Shown: positions 53,735 to 63,565 of the stretch, piece by piece
How the letters are laid out: each line of letters starts with the position of its first letter
Numbering within the stretch: position 1 is the stretch's first letter
Source of the DNA: Arenimonas terrae
Lineage (GTDB): Bacteria; Pseudomonadota; Gammaproteobacteria; Xanthomonadales; Xanthomonadaceae
Direction of reading: 5' to 3'
Length of the DNA: 64,000 nucleotides
NCBI RefSeq assembly: GCF_006265115.1
Contig: NZ_SMDR01000001.1
Span: 186,001 to 250,000, forward strand
Translations under genes and position numbers: made by a program
The notes under the pieces: model-generated
Seen by the model: only the letters and a program-made list of their open reading frames with translations
Databases searched by the model: none
Told to the model about the DNA's origin: nothing

Positions 53735-55650
53735 GCCGCCACCGTGCGCCGGAAGCGCTTGTCGAAGACCACGACGAAGCCGCCCAGGGCCATGAACAGC
53801 GCGCCCAGCCAGATCAGGCGGATGTAGGGTTTGACGTACAGGCGCAGCGCCCAGGTGCCGTTCTGGTCCAGCGGTTCGCCCAGCGCGACGTAGAGGTCGC
53901 GCGAGAGACCGCCGTCGAGCGCGGCTTCGGTCATCACCTGGCCGCCACTGGCGTAGGCGCGTTTTTCCGGATGCATCACCGCGACCTGGCGGCCGTCGCG
54001 GCTGACCACGACGGTGCCGCGGTCGGCCATGAAGTTCGGGCCGGGCTGTTTTTCCACGCCCTGGAACAGGAAGTCATGGCCGCGCAGCTCGAAGCTCTGG
54101 CCGGGTCTCGCCGCCACGTCCTTCTCGATGCTGGTGCTTTCGGTCAGGAACACGCCGGCCACGAAGATGCCGATGCCGGCATGCGCCAGCACCATGCCGA
54201 CCATCTCGGCGGTGAAGCGGCTGCCGCTGGACCTCAGCCGCAGCCAGACGAAGCGAGCGGTGCCTGCCAACATCCAGACCGCGCCGGCGATGCCGAAGGC
54301 GGTCTTGGCGGTGCCGTTGGGCCAGGCGAAGAAGACCAGCACGCCGGCGATCACCGCCAGCCCCGCCCAGGGGGCCAGCCAGCGCAGCGGCCGGCCGATG
54401 TCCTCGCGTTGCCAGCGGGTCAGCGGCCCGAACGGAACCAGGGCCACCAGCGGCGCCATCAGCAGCACGAACAGCAGGCCGAAGTAGGGCGGGCCGACCG
54501 AGATCTTGCCCAGGTCCAGGGCTTCGGCCAGCAGCGGATACAGCGTGCCCAGCAGGATCATCGCGGCGGCGGCGGTCAGCAGCAGGTTGTTGGCCAGCAG
54601 GAAGGTCTCGCGCGAGGACGCGGCGAAGGGCTGGCCGGTTTCCATCTTCGGCGCCCGCAAGGCGTACAGCAGCAGCGAGCCGCCGATCACGATCACCAGG
54701 AAGGCGAGGATGAACATGCCGCGTTCGGGATCCGACGCGAAGGCGTGCACCGAGGTCAGCACCCCGGAGCGCACCAGGAAGGTGCCGAGCAGGGACAGCG
54801 AAAACGCCGCGATCGCCAGCAGCAGGGTCCAGCCGCGGAAGCTGCCGCGCTTTTCGGTGACCGCCTGGGAATGCAGCAGGGCCGTGCCGACCAGCCAGGG
54901 CATGAAGCTGGCGTTTTCGACCGGATCCCAGAACCACCAGCCGCCCCAGCCCAGTTCGTAATAGGCCCAGAAGCTGCCGAGCGCGATACCCAGGGTCAGG
55001 AAGGCCCAGGCCACATTCGTCCACGGACGCGACCAGCGCACCCACTGCGCGTCCACCTTGCCGTCGATCAGCGCCGCCACCGCGAACGCGAACGCCACCG
55101 CGAAACCGACGTAGCCCAGGTAGAGCAGGGGCGGGTGGAAGATCATGCCCACGTCCTGCAGCAGCGGGTTCATGTCGCGGCCTTCGTCGGCGCCGGGCAG
55201 CAGGCGCTCGAACGGGTTGGACGTGAACAGCGTGAAGGCCAGGAAACCCAGCGCGATCATGCCCATCACCGCGAGCACGCGGGCGATGACCGGTGCCGGC
55301 AGCTTGCGCGAGAAGCGCGCCACCAGCGCGGTCCAGACGCACAGGAACAGCACCCACAGCAGCAGCGAACCTTCGTGCGCGCTCCAGACCGCGGTGAACT
55401 GGTAGGCCCGCGGCAGCAGCGAGTTGGAGTTCTGCGCGACGTAGGCGACCGAGAAGTCGTGCTGCAGGAAGGCCCAGGTCAGCAGGCCGTACGAAACTGC
55501 GACCATCAGCAGCTGGGCATAGGCCAGCGGCCGCGCGGTCGCCATCCAGGCCGTGTGGCCGCGGTGTGCGCCCAACAGCGGCAGCACGGACAGGGCCAGC
55601 GCCAGCAGCAGCGCCAGCGCCAGGCTCAGCAGGCCGAGTTCGGGCAGCAC
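53731..55650 (-). CDS. ccmF: Haem lyase CcmF
   Basis: Large polytopic haem handling protein that attaches haem to apocytochrome c with CcmH, 639 residues with about 15 membrane helices. The tryptophan-rich motif GWGGWWFWDPVENASFMPWL, the FHPPLLYLGYVGFAVAFAFA segment and ligand histidines in SAHEGSLLLW are visible. It directly abuts ccmE with no intergenic gap. Confidence 0.97.
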   Translation of the reverse strand: MLPELGLLSLALALLLALALSVLPLLGAHRGHTAWMATARPLAYAQLLMVAVSYGLLTWAFLQHDFSVAYVAQNSNSLLPRAYQFTAVWSAHEGSLLLWVLFLCVWTALVARFSRKLPAPVIARVLAVMGMIALGFLAFTLFTSNPFERLLPGADEGRDMNPLLQDVGMIFHPPLLYLGYVGFAVAFAFAVAALIDGKVDAQWVRWSRPWTNVAWAFLTLGIALGSFWAYYELGWGGWWFWDPVENASFMPWLVGTALLHSQAVTEKRGSFRGWTLLLAIAAFSLSLLGTFLVRSGVLTSVHAFASDPERGMFILAFLVIVIGGSLLLYALRAPKMETGQPFAASSRETFLLANNLLLTAAAAMILLGTLYPLLAEALDLGKISVGPPYFGLLFVLLMAPLVALVPFGPLTRWQREDIGRPLRWLAPWAGLAVIAGVLVFFAWPNGTAKTAFGIAGAVWMLAGTARFVWLRLRSSGSRFTAEMVGMVLAHAGIGIFVAGVFLTESTSIEKDVAARPGQSFELRGHDFLFQGVEKQPGPNFMADRGTVVVSRDGRQVAVMHPEKRAYASGGQVMTEAALDGGLSRDLYVALGEPLDQNGTWALRLYVKPYIRLIWLGALFMALGGFVVVFDKRFRRTVAA

Positions 55651-56142
55651 TCAGTAGGCTCCCGGCTTGGCGCCGTCGGCGGGTGCGCCATCCGCGGCCT
55701 TGTCGTCGACCTTGTGCTTGTCGTGCGCCTTGCCCATGGCCTCGGCCACTTCGCGCGGCATGTACTGCTCGTCGTGCTTGGCCAGCACCTGGGTGGCGAT
55801 GAAGACGTCGCCCTCGCGGCGGCCGGTGGCGATCACGGCCTGGTTCTCGCGGAACAGGTCGGGAAGGATGCCCTCGTAGTACGCGGTCATCACCGCGTCG
55901 CCGTCGGTGACGCCGAACTGCACCTTCAGCGTGCCGTCCTCGCGCTTGAGCGAATCCTTGGCGACCATGCCGCCGAGGCGGAACACGGCCTGGTCGGCCG
56001 CTTCGCCGGCGAACACCTGGCTGGGCGTGTACAGGTAGGTGATGTTCTCGCGCAGGGCCAGCGCGACCAGGGCCGCGGCCACGCCGGAGGCGGCGAGCAG
56101 GGCGAGGATCAGCAGCAGGCGGCGCTTGCGGGTCGGGTTCAT
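55651..56142 (-). CDS. ccmE: Haem chaperone CcmE
   Basis: Periplasmic haem carrier anchored by one N-terminal helix, 163 residues. The covalent haem-binding histidine is H123 in LAKHDEQY, with Y127 completing the HxxxY motif. The C-terminal tail is acidic and lysine-rich. Its start overlaps the ccmD stop (ATGA). Confidence 0.96.
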   Translation of the reverse strand: MNPTRKRRLLLILALLAASGVAAALVALALRENITYLYTPSQVFAGEAADQAVFRLGGMVAKDSLKREDGTLKVQFGVTDGDAVMTAYYEGILPDLFRENQAVIATGRREGDVFIATQVLAKHDEQYMPREVAEAMGKAHDKHKVDDKAADGAPADGAKPGAY

Positions 56143-56294
56143 GCGGGGGTTCCGGAGCGGGTGGCGTCGCGCCGGGCGCGCAGCCGGATGGCGCGGCGGG
56201 TGCGGGCCAGGCGGATGCGCGGCACCACGAAATCCCAGGCCAGGAAGGCGGCGAACACGGCGTAGGCGCCGATCACGTAGTCGAGGTAGCTCAT
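56139..56294 (-). CDS. ccmD: Haem exporter protein CcmD
   Basis: A 51-residue single-helix protein ([20 protein letters not shown]) with a basic cytoplasmic tail, placed between ccmC and ccmE. It releases holo-CcmE from the CcmABCD complex. ATG 56294 overlaps the ccmC stop codon and gives the normal short length; longer in-frame starts upstream lie in ccmC. Confidence 0.92.
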   Translation of the reverse strand: MSYLDYVIGAYAVFAAFLAWDFVVPRIRLARTRRAIRLRARRDATRSGTPA

Positions 56295-57040
56295 CGCGGC
56301 GCCTCCGCGGCGGCGCGCGCCCAGTCCTTGCCGGCCTCGCGCTCGAGGTTGTCGGCGCGGGCGCGCTGCAGCAGCGAGCCGGCGAACCAGAACTTGGTCG
56401 CCAGCACCATTACCCACAGCGGCCAGGTCATGGACGAATCCATGGTCGATTCGCCGAACAGCCGGATGGTGGCGCCCTGGTGCAGCGAGTTCCACCACTC
56501 CACCGAATAGCGGATCACCGGCAGCAGCACCACGCCGACGATGGCCAGGAAGCCGGCGGCGCGCGCGGCGTTGCGGCGGTCCTCGATGGCGGCGTTGAGG
56601 CCGATCACGCCCAGGTACAGGAACAGCAGCACCAGTTCCGAGGTCAGGCGCGGGTCCCAGTCCCACCAGGTGCCCCACATCGGTTTGCCCCAGATCGATC
56701 CGGTGGCCAGCGTGACCGCCGTGAACAGGGCGCCGACCGGCGCGCAGGCCATGGCCAGGATCTCGCACAGCTTGATCCGCCAGACCAGGGCGATGGCCGC
56801 GTAGAAGGCCATCAGCGCGTAGACGAACAGGCTCATCCAGGCCGCCGGCACGTGGATGTACAGGATGCGGAAGCTGTCGCCCTGCTGGTAGTCGGCCGGC
56901 ACCACGAACAGCGCGCCGTACAGGCCGATCGCCATCGTCAGCAGCCCCAGGCCGAAACCCACCGGCGCCCAGCGCGCGGCGAAGCGGTCGAAGGTGGGGG
57001 GCGAGCCGAGTTGGTGGAACCAGAGCAGGACGGGATTCAC
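56291..57040 (-). CDS. ccmC: Haem transporter subunit CcmC
   Basis: Six-helix membrane protein that loads haem onto CcmE, 249 residues. The tryptophan-rich periplasmic motif [20 protein letters not shown] and flanking histidines in IHVPAAWMS and WWNSLHQG are characteristic. It sits between ccmB and ccmD in the conserved order. Confidence 0.97.
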   Translation of the reverse strand: MNPVLLWFHQLGSPPTFDRFAARWAPVGFGLGLLTMAIGLYGALFVVPADYQQGDSFRILYIHVPAAWMSLFVYALMAFYAAIALVWRIKLCEILAMACAPVGALFTAVTLATGSIWGKPMWGTWWDWDPRLTSELVLLFLYLGVIGLNAAIEDRRNAARAAGFLAIVGVVLLPVIRYSVEWWNSLHQGATIRLFGESTMDSSMTWPLWVMVLATKFWFAGSLLQRARADNLEREAGKDWARAAAEAPR

Positions 57041-57053
57041 GAGGCGATGGCTT

Positions 57054-57737
57054 TCAGGTCAGGGCGATGCGGATCGCCGCGGCGGCGGCGAGCGGGGCGA
57101 GTACCAGGGCCAGGGCCAGTCCGGCCCCGAGCAGCAGCAGCGCGCCGGACCAGGGCAGGCCCTGCGCGGCGGCCATCACGCTGCCGGCGCCGAATACCAG
57201 CACTGGCAGGAACAGGGGCAGCGCCAGCAGGGCCAAAAGCATACCAGAGCGGCGTATCCCGACCGTCAGCGCCGCCACCACCGCGCCCATCAGGCTCAGC
57301 AGCGGCGTGCCCAGCGCGAGCGAGACCATCAGCACCGGCAGGAGTTCCCCGGGCAGGTAAAGAAGCTGCGCCAGCAGCGGCGTGACCAGCACCAGGGGCA
57401 GGGCGGTGGTGGCCCAGTGCACGGCTACCCGGACGGCCAGCAGCCAGGCCAGGGGCACGGGCGCGAGCAGCATCTGTTCCAGGCTGCCGTCCTCGACGTC
57501 GCTGCGGTAGAGCGAATCCAGGGTCAGCAGGCCCGCCAGCAGCACCGCCACCCAGAGCACGCCCGGGGCGATCCGGGCGAGCTGGGCCGGGTCCGAGCCC
57601 AGGGCCAGCGGAAACAGGGCGACGACCATCAGGGCGAACAGCAGGGGCTGGGCGGCATCACCGCGCCGACGCCAGACCAGGCGCAGGTCGCGGGCGGCCT
57701 GGGCGCGGGCGGCGGCCAGCAGGGACGGGCCGCTCAT
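57054..57737 (-). CDS. ccmB: Haem exporter permease CcmB
   Basis: Membrane subunit of the CcmAB ABC transporter, 227 residues with six helices. [32 protein letters not shown] at the start and [16 protein letters not shown]-type residues match the family. It overlaps ccmA by four bases and precedes ccmC by 13. Confidence 0.95.
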   Translation of the reverse strand: MSGPSLLAAARAQAARDLRLVWRRRGDAAQPLLFALMVVALFPLALGSDPAQLARIAPGVLWVAVLLAGLLTLDSLYRSDVEDGSLEQMLLAPVPLAWLLAVRVAVHWATTALPLVLVTPLLAQLLYLPGELLPVLMVSLALGTPLLSLMGAVVAALTVGIRRSGMLLALLALPLFLPVLVFGAGSVMAAAQGLPWSGALLLLGAGLALALVLAPLAAAAAIRIALT

Positions 57738-58390
57738 GCGGGGCTCCGGGCCGGCGCCAGGGTCAGGGTGCGCACCGGCACTGGCGGGGCCGCATAGGCG
57801 CCGTGGGTGGTCAGCAGCACGGCGCCGCCGGCGCGCACGTGTTCCTGGATCAGGTGGTTGACCAGGGCGATGCCGTCCAGGTCCAGGTTGGCGTAGGGCT
57901 CATCGAGCAGCCACAGCGGCGCCGACTGCAGGCGCAGGCGGGCCAGGGCCAGGCGCTTGTTCTGGCCGGCGGAGAGGCGTCGGGCCGGGCTGTCTTCGTG
58001 GCCGGAGAGGCCGACATCGGTCAGGGCGCGCTCGAGGTCGGCCCCGGTGGCGTCGCCGCGCAGGGCCCGGTGGAAGGCGAGGTTCTCCAGCGCGCCCAGC
58101 TCGGCCTTGTGGCCGGGCAGATGGCCCAGGTAGGCGCTGCCGCGGGCCAGGTGGCCGCGGTCGACCGGCCGGCCGGACAGGAACACCTCGCCGGCGCTGG
58201 CGCCCAGCAGGCCGGCAAGCACGCGCAGCAGGGTGGTCTTGCCGGCGCCGTTGCCGCCCAGCACCAGCAGCGCTTCGCCGGGACCGAGTTCGAAATCCAG
58301 CGGCCCGAACACCGGCTCTTCATTGCGGGCGAAACACAGGCCGCGGGCCTGCAGCAGCGGCGGCGCGGGGGCGTTGGGCGTGGGCGTCAT
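57734..58390 (-). CDS. ccmA: Haem exporter ATP-binding subunit CcmA
   Basis: ATPase of the Ccm ABC transporter, 218 residues. Walker [12 protein letters not shown], signature [13 protein letters not shown] and Walker [13 protein letters not shown] are intact. It is the first gene of the ccm operon. TAGCAT on this strand (58405-58400) is a possible -10 very close to the start codon. Confidence 0.96.
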   Translation of the reverse strand: MTPTPNAPAPPLLQARGLCFARNEEPVFGPLDFELGPGEALLVLGGNGAGKTTLLRVLAGLLGASAGEVFLSGRPVDRGHLARGSAYLGHLPGHKAELGALENLAFHRALRGDATGADLERALTDVGLSGHEDSPARRLSAGQNKRLALARLRLQSAPLWLLDEPYANLDLDGIALVNHLIQEHVRAGGAVLLTTHGAYAAPPVPVRTLTLAPARSPA

Positions 58391-58574
58391 GGCGGCGGAA
58401 TGCTACCTCAGGCCGCCGCTTCCCGCCCTGCCGGCGTTAGCGTTGCCTGACCAGAATCAAGTTTCCGTGCGGCTTCACAAACCGCAACCGGACATTCGAG
58501 CGCCCCTTCGTTGTGCTTCGCGCCCTCGTGCGTGAGAATCGGGGAGTTCATTCATCTCGCAGGACAGCAAGAGC

Positions 58575-61500
58575 ATGCGCGCGACTCCCCTGATGCTTGC
58601 CATCGCCCTCGGCCTCGGCCTGTCGGCTCCCGCCCTCGAGGCCGCCTCTCCGAATCCGGCCGATGCCGTCGCCAGCCGCGACGCGCTCAAGACCTACATC
58701 GTCGTATTCGACGAACCCGCCGCCGCCAGCTTCCGCGGTTTCAGCAGCAAGGACAGCACCCGTCCCCGGCTGGCCGCCAGCAGCCGCGCGGTGACCGGCG
58801 CGCGCAAGTACGACGCCCGCAGCGCGGCCGCCGTCGCCTACACCGAGTACCTGGGCGACCTGCGTCAGCAGCGCCTGCGTGAAGCCTCGTCCCGCCTCGG
58901 CCGGCCGGTGCGCGCGACCTACGTATACGAACATGCGCTCAACGGCATGGCCCTGCAGCTGACCGCCGCCGAGGCCGAGGCGATGGCGACGATGCCCGGC
59001 GTCAAGCGCGTCCAGCCCGAATTCGTCCGATTCATCCAGACCGACTTCGGTCCCAAGTGGATAAAGGCCGACCAGATCTGGAACGGCGTTGCCAACGGCG
59101 GCACCGCGCGCCGCGGCGAGGGCCAGATCGTCGGTGTCATCGACACCGGCATCAACCGCACCCACGTCGCCTTCGCGGCCAACGGCCTGAGCAACCCGCT
59201 GGGCAGCTTCCGCGGCTATTGCACCACCACCCCCAGCGCCTGCAACAACAAACTGATCGGCCTCTGGGACTTCACCGACGGCCTGACCAGCGGCCTGCGC
59301 GACCCCATCGACGACGATGGCCACGGCACGCATACCGCCAGCACCGCCGCCGGCAACGCCTTCAGCGTGTACAGCGGCGTGGCGCCGAACGCCAACGTCA
59401 TCGCCTACAAGGCCTGCCCCGGCCTGAGCTGCCAGGGCACGGCCCTGCTGGCCTCGATCGACCAGGCCATCCAGGATGGCGTGGACGTCATCAACTATTC
59501 GATCGGCTCGGGCCCCTTCGATCCCTGGGCCAGCGTCGGCGGCACCATCAACGACGACAGCGAGGCCTTCCTGGCCGCGCGCGAGGCCGGCATCGTGGTC
59601 GCCGCCGCGGCCGGCAACGACGGCCCGGCCCCCGGCTCGCACGGCAACCCCTCCAATGCGCCCTGGGTGATGGGCGTCGCCGCCGCCACCCACGACGGCG
59701 TCCCGCCGCCCGATCGCCTGGCCAGCTTCAGCGGTCGCGGCCCGGTGATCCCGCTGGGCGTGGTCAAGCCCGATGTCACTGCGCCGGGCGTCGGCATCAT
59801 CGCCGCCGGCACCAGCGGCAACACCAGCACCGAAGAACTGAGCGGCACCTCGATGGCGACCCCGCATGTCGCCGGCGCGGCCGCCCTGCTCAAGTCCGCG
59901 CGCCCGACCGCGACGGTGGACCAGCTGATTTCCGCGCTGACCCTGACGGCGCGCAACTCGGTCACGAACGGAAGCCGTACCGCCACGCCGCACGAACAGG
60001 GCGCTGGCATGCTGGACCTGTCGCTGGCGGTCAAGGCGGGCCTGTATCTGGACGTCACCGGCACGCAGTTCCGCGCCGCCACCGCGAACCCGGCCACCGG
60101 CAACGCCCAGGCGCTGAACCTGCCCACCCTCGGGCACGGGTTCTGCTTCCGCACCTGCACCGTCACGCGCACCTTCAAGCAGATGCCCGGCACGTCGGCG
60201 GGCAACTACAGCATCTCCTCGTCGGTGACCGCGGGCGCGACGATCACTCCGAATGTCACCAGCTTCAACAGCAGCGCCGCCGGTCAGGCGGTCACCTTCA
60301 CCGTCAACGTCGACAACCCGGCGTTGGCCGGCAAGTGGATCTACGGCACCGTGACCCTGACCAACAACTCCGGTGACGGTCGCCCGAACCTGAAGCTGCC
60401 GGTGGCGGTCTATGCCTCGCCGTTCTCGACCCCGGCCTTCGCGGCGCGCTTCAATCCGGCGCAGCGCAACGTCACCACCGAACGCGGCGTGTTCGACCTG
60501 GACGTCGAGGGCATGGTGCCGCTGCCGAACGCCCGTTTTGTCTCCACCGGCCTGTACTCGCCGCTGTCGAGCACGCACACCATCACCCAGGACGACACGC
60601 CGACCGACGTGTTCGACGACGTCAGCGTGCACTACCGCCGCTTCCTGTCGGTGCCGGCCACAGTGGGTGCGGAAGGCCCGATCAATTACCGCATCCATGC
60701 CGTGACCCGCGCCGCCGCCGGCGATGTCGATCTCTACGTCGGCCGCGACTACGACAACAACGGCGTGCCGGATTCGGGCGAACTGCTCTGCATTTCCGGC
60801 TCGTCGACCTCCGCCGAGGAGTGCAGCGTCCAGGTCACCACCGAAAACGCCGACATTCCGATGTGGGTGATGGTGCAGAACTGGGAAGGGCCGGGCACCA
60901 ACGTCGGCGTGGACACCTACGTGATCCCGATGCGCGCCGCGAGTGGCGGCAGCGCCACCACCCTGGTCGCCACCGGTCCGGGCACGACGCCCGCCGCCTC
61001 GCCGTTCAAGGTCCGGGTGTCCTACGACAACCCGGGCATGACCAACGGCACCGAGCGCGTCGGCTACGTGATGATGCAGGGCCAGCCCGGCACCAGCGCC
61101 GTCGAGGTGCCGATCCGCCTGCGCCGCACCGGCACGACCTACGAACCGTTCGCGCTGTCCAACGGCGTCGGCCGCTTCGTGCAGCTCACGCCCAACAGCT
61201 CGCACGATCGCCTGTACTTCGACGTGCCGCCGCACGCGACGTCGGCGACCTTCACCACCACCGGCAGCCAGGGCAATGTCGACCTCTACGTCGCCCACGT
61301 GCCCAACCCGACCGGCCCGACCATCGCGGCCGCGCCGGCCTGGAACGGCAATGCCGCGTTCCGCGCCGCCACCGCCAGCGGCAACGAAACGGTGACGCTG
61401 ACCACCGCGGCCGGCACGCTGCTGCCGGGCCGCTACTACGTGGTGGCGGGCAATGCGACCGGCACCGATGCGCGCGCCACCGTCACCGCGACGATCACCG

Positions 61501-62264
61501 CGCAGGGCGCCCGCCCGGGCTTCCTGTCGGGCCAGTACGTCAACGCGGCCCGCGATGGCCACGGCATCTTCGTGGACTTCGCCGGCCCGGCCGGCAGCGC
61601 GCCCGACCAGTGGGTGACGGTCTGGTACACCTACCTCGAGGACAACACCCCGACCTGGTACTACTCGCAGGGCGCCGCGCCCGGCGCCAACGGCACCTGG
61701 AAGGCGGAGCTCTTCCGCGTGGTCTGGAACGGCAGCGCCACCCACGCGGTGGACGTCGGCGACGTGATCATCACGGAAACCGGCGCGCAGACCATGACCA
61801 TGAACTTCAACCTCGACGGCCGCAGCGGCTTCGAGCGCATGACGCGCGTGGGCGGCGGCAACTGCCCGCAGCACAATGCCCAGACGCTCGACGTCAGCGG
61901 CCACTGGTATTCGCCCAGCCTGTCGGGCTTCGGCTACACCTACCTGGCCACCGGCGGCGCCAACCCGCAGGAAGTCTTCATTCCCTACGTGTACGACGGT
62001 GTCGGCTTCCCGCGCTGGCTGTACGGCCAGAAGAACTTCGCCGCGGCGACGCCGACCTTCAACCTGCAGTGGTTCTCGGGCTTCTCGCCGCTGTCGGCGC
62101 CGGTCGGCCTGACCGGCACGGCGGCCGGCACCGGCACCCGCACCCTGGCGACGAACAACGTCACCGACATGTCGGTGAACGCCAACTTCACCGGTGCGCT
62201 GTCCGGCACCTGGACGCAGAACCGCGCCGTGGCCCTGCTGTCGCAGCGAAAGAACTGCCAGTAA
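58575..62264 (+). CDS. Secreted S8 subtilisin-like protease, multidomain
   Basis: A 1229-residue exported serine protease. It has a signal peptide (about 1-23), an inhibitor-I9-like propeptide (about 35-140), and a subtilase domain with catalytic D190 (VIDTG), H253 (GHGTH) and S426 (GTSMATP). The domain also has a GND motif near 353. Fn3-like regions and a pre-peptidase C-terminal-type domain (about 855-980) follow. The last 240 residues contain two copies of a module starting G-x-Y/W and holding Y-x-x-D-x-x-P-x-W-x-x-G-like motifs, which recurs in Xanthomonadaceae secreted proteins. The gene is monocistronic with its own terminator. Extracellular protein degradation is likely. Confidence 0.93.
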   Translation: MRATPLMLAIALGLGLSAPALEAASPNPADAVASRDALKTYIVVFDEPAAASFRGFSSKDSTRPRLAASSRAVTGARKYDARSAAAVAYTEYLGDLRQQRLREASSRLGRPVRATYVYEHALNGMALQLTAAEAEAMATMPGVKRVQPEFVRFIQTDFGPKWIKADQIWNGVANGGTARRGEGQIVGVIDTGINRTHVAFAANGLSNPLGSFRGYCTTTPSACNNKLIGLWDFTDGLTSGLRDPIDDDGHGTHTASTAAGNAFSVYSGVAPNANVIAYKACPGLSCQGTALLASIDQAIQDGVDVINYSIGSGPFDPWASVGGTINDDSEAFLAAREAGIVVAAAAGNDGPAPGSHGNPSNAPWVMGVAAATHDGVPPPDRLASFSGRGPVIPLGVVKPDVTAPGVGIIAAGTSGNTSTEELSGTSMATPHVAGAAALLKSARPTATVDQLISALTLTARNSVTNGSRTATPHEQGAGMLDLSLAVKAGLYLDVTGTQFRAATANPATGNAQALNLPTLGHGFCFRTCTVTRTFKQMPGTSAGNYSISSSVTAGATITPNVTSFNSSAAGQAVTFTVNVDNPALAGKWIYGTVTLTNNSGDGRPNLKLPVAVYASPFSTPAFAARFNPAQRNVTTERGVFDLDVEGMVPLPNARFVSTGLYSPLSSTHTITQDDTPTDVFDDVSVHYRRFLSVPATVGAEGPINYRIHAVTRAAAGDVDLYVGRDYDNNGVPDSGELLCISGSSTSAEECSVQVTTENADIPMWVMVQNWEGPGTNVGVDTYVIPMRAASGGSATTLVATGPGTTPAASPFKVRVSYDNPGMTNGTERVGYVMMQGQPGTSAVEVPIRLRRTGTTYEPFALSNGVGRFVQLTPNSSHDRLYFDVPPHATSATFTTTGSQGNVDLYVAHVPNPTGPTIAAAPAWNGNAAFRAATASGNETVTLTTAAGTLLPGRYYVVAGNATGTDARATVTATITAQGARPGFLSGQYVNAARDGHGIFVDFAGPAGSAPDQWVTVWYTYLEDNTPTWYYSQGAAPGANGTWKAELFRVVWNGSATHAVDVGDVIITETGAQTMTMNFNLDGRSGFERMTRVGGGNCPQHNAQTLDVSGHWYSPSLSGFGYTYLATGGANPQEVFIPYVYDGVGFPRWLYGQKNFAAATPTFNLQWFSGFSPLSAPVGLTGTAAGTGTRTLATNNVTDMSVNANFTGALSGTWTQNRAVALLSQRKNCQ

Positions 62265-62284
62265 GCCCGGCGTCTGCCGGCATC

Positions 62285-62313
62285 ACGGGGCCCTTCGGGG
62301 CCCCGTTTTTTTT
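62285..62313 (+). terminator. Intrinsic terminator after the protease gene
   Basis: ACGGGGCCC-TTCG-GGGCCCCGT is a 9-bp stem with a UUCG loop and an eight-T run, 20 bases after the stop codon. Confidence 0.95.
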
Positions 62314-62413
62314 GCCATGGCCCGCCTCTGGTTATCAGCGAATAACCGGGGGCGGGTGCGGCCACCGCCCGGCGGCCGCATAATCGGCGGCATCCTTTCC
62401 CCGGTTCCGGTCC

Positions 62414-63562
62414 ATGCAGATTCCCACCAAGCTCCCGAAGGTCGGCACGACCATCTTCACCGTGATGTCCCAGCTGGCCCTCGAGCACCAGGCCGTGAAC
62501 CTGGGGCAGGGCTTCCCGGATTTCCCGGTGCCGCCGCGCCTGGTCGACGAGCTGGCCCGGGCGATGGCCGAGGGCAAGAACCAGTACGCGCCGATGACCG
62601 GCATCCCGGCCCTGCGCCAGGCGATCGCCGCCAAGACCGAGCGCTGCTACGGCCGCCGTGTCGACGCCGACGCCGAGATCACCGTCACCAGCGGCGCCAG
62701 CGAGGCGATCTTCAACGCCATCCACGCCGTGGTGCGGCCGGGCGAGGAAGTGGTGGTGCTCGATCCCTGCTACGACTGCTACGAGCCGGCGATCGACCTG
62801 GCCGGCGCGAAAGCCGTGCACGTGCCGCTGGATCCGGTGGACTTCTCGGTCGACTGGCAGCGCGTGCGCGACGCGATCACCCCGCGTACCCGGATGCTGA
62901 TGGTCAATACGCCGCACAATCCGTCCGGCGCGATGTTCACCGCCGCGGACATGGCGGCGCTGGCGGACATCCTGCGCGGCACCGGCATCGTGCTGCTGTC
63001 GGACGAAGTCTACGAACACATCATCTTCGACGGCCGCCGCCACGAGAGCGTGCTGCGCTACCCCGAGCTGGCCGAGCGCGCTTTCGTGATCTCCAGCTTC
63101 GGCAAGACCTACCACTGCACCGGCTGGAAGATCGGCTACGCGATCGCGCCGCCGGCGCTGAGCGCCGAGTTCCGCAAGGTGCACCAGTACAACACCTTCT
63201 GCACCTTCGCCCCGGCGCAGTGGGCCTTCGCGGCGATGATCGCGCAGGAGCCGGAACACTACGACGGGCTGGGCGCCTTCTACCAGGCCAAGCGCGACCG
63301 CTTCCGCAAGCAGCTCGAGACCACGCGCCTGAAGCCGCTGCCGGTGCCGGGCGGGTATTTCCAGCTGGTGGATTATTCGGCGGTGAGCGACCTGGACGAT
63401 GCCGCCTTCTGCCGCTGGCTCACCATCGAGAAGGGCGTGGCGGCGATCCCGCTGTCGCCCTTCTACGAGACGCCGCCGAAGGGGCAGCGTCTGGCGCGGC
63501 TGTGCTTCGCCAAGGTCGAGAGCACGCTCGATGCGGCGATCGAACGGCTGCAGGGGCTTTGA
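62414..63562 (+). CDS. PLP-dependent aminotransferase (YbdL/methionine type)
   Basis: A fold-type I class I/II aminotransferase, 382 residues. NLGQGFPDFPVP, NQYAPMTGIPALRQAIA, TVTSGASEAIFNAI, NTPHNPSGAMF, SDEVYEHIIFDG and SSFGKTYHCTGWKIGY with PLP lysine K231 are visible. The pattern is that of YbdL-like methionine/glutamine transaminases. The downstream omega-amidase-like gene fits, since such amidases deamidate the 2-oxo product of these transaminases. It is likely part of methionine salvage. Confidence 0.9.
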   Translation: MQIPTKLPKVGTTIFTVMSQLALEHQAVNLGQGFPDFPVPPRLVDELARAMAEGKNQYAPMTGIPALRQAIAAKTERCYGRRVDADAEITVTSGASEAIFNAIHAVVRPGEEVVVLDPCYDCYEPAIDLAGAKAVHVPLDPVDFSVDWQRVRDAITPRTRMLMVNTPHNPSGAMFTAADMAALADILRGTGIVLLSDEVYEHIIFDGRRHESVLRYPELAERAFVISSFGKTYHCTGWKIGYAIAPPALSAEFRKVHQYNTFCTFAPAQWAFAAMIAQEPEHYDGLGAFYQAKRDRFRKQLETTRLKPLPVPGGYFQLVDYSAVSDLDDAAFCRWLTIEKGVAAIPLSPFYETPPKGQRLARLCFAKVESTLDAAIERLQGL

Positions 63563-63565
63563 ACC

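Noticed and set aside
58548-61904. A minus-strand open frame of about 1118 codons opposite the protease
   Set aside because: Shadow frame of the subtilase, with no recognisable domain.
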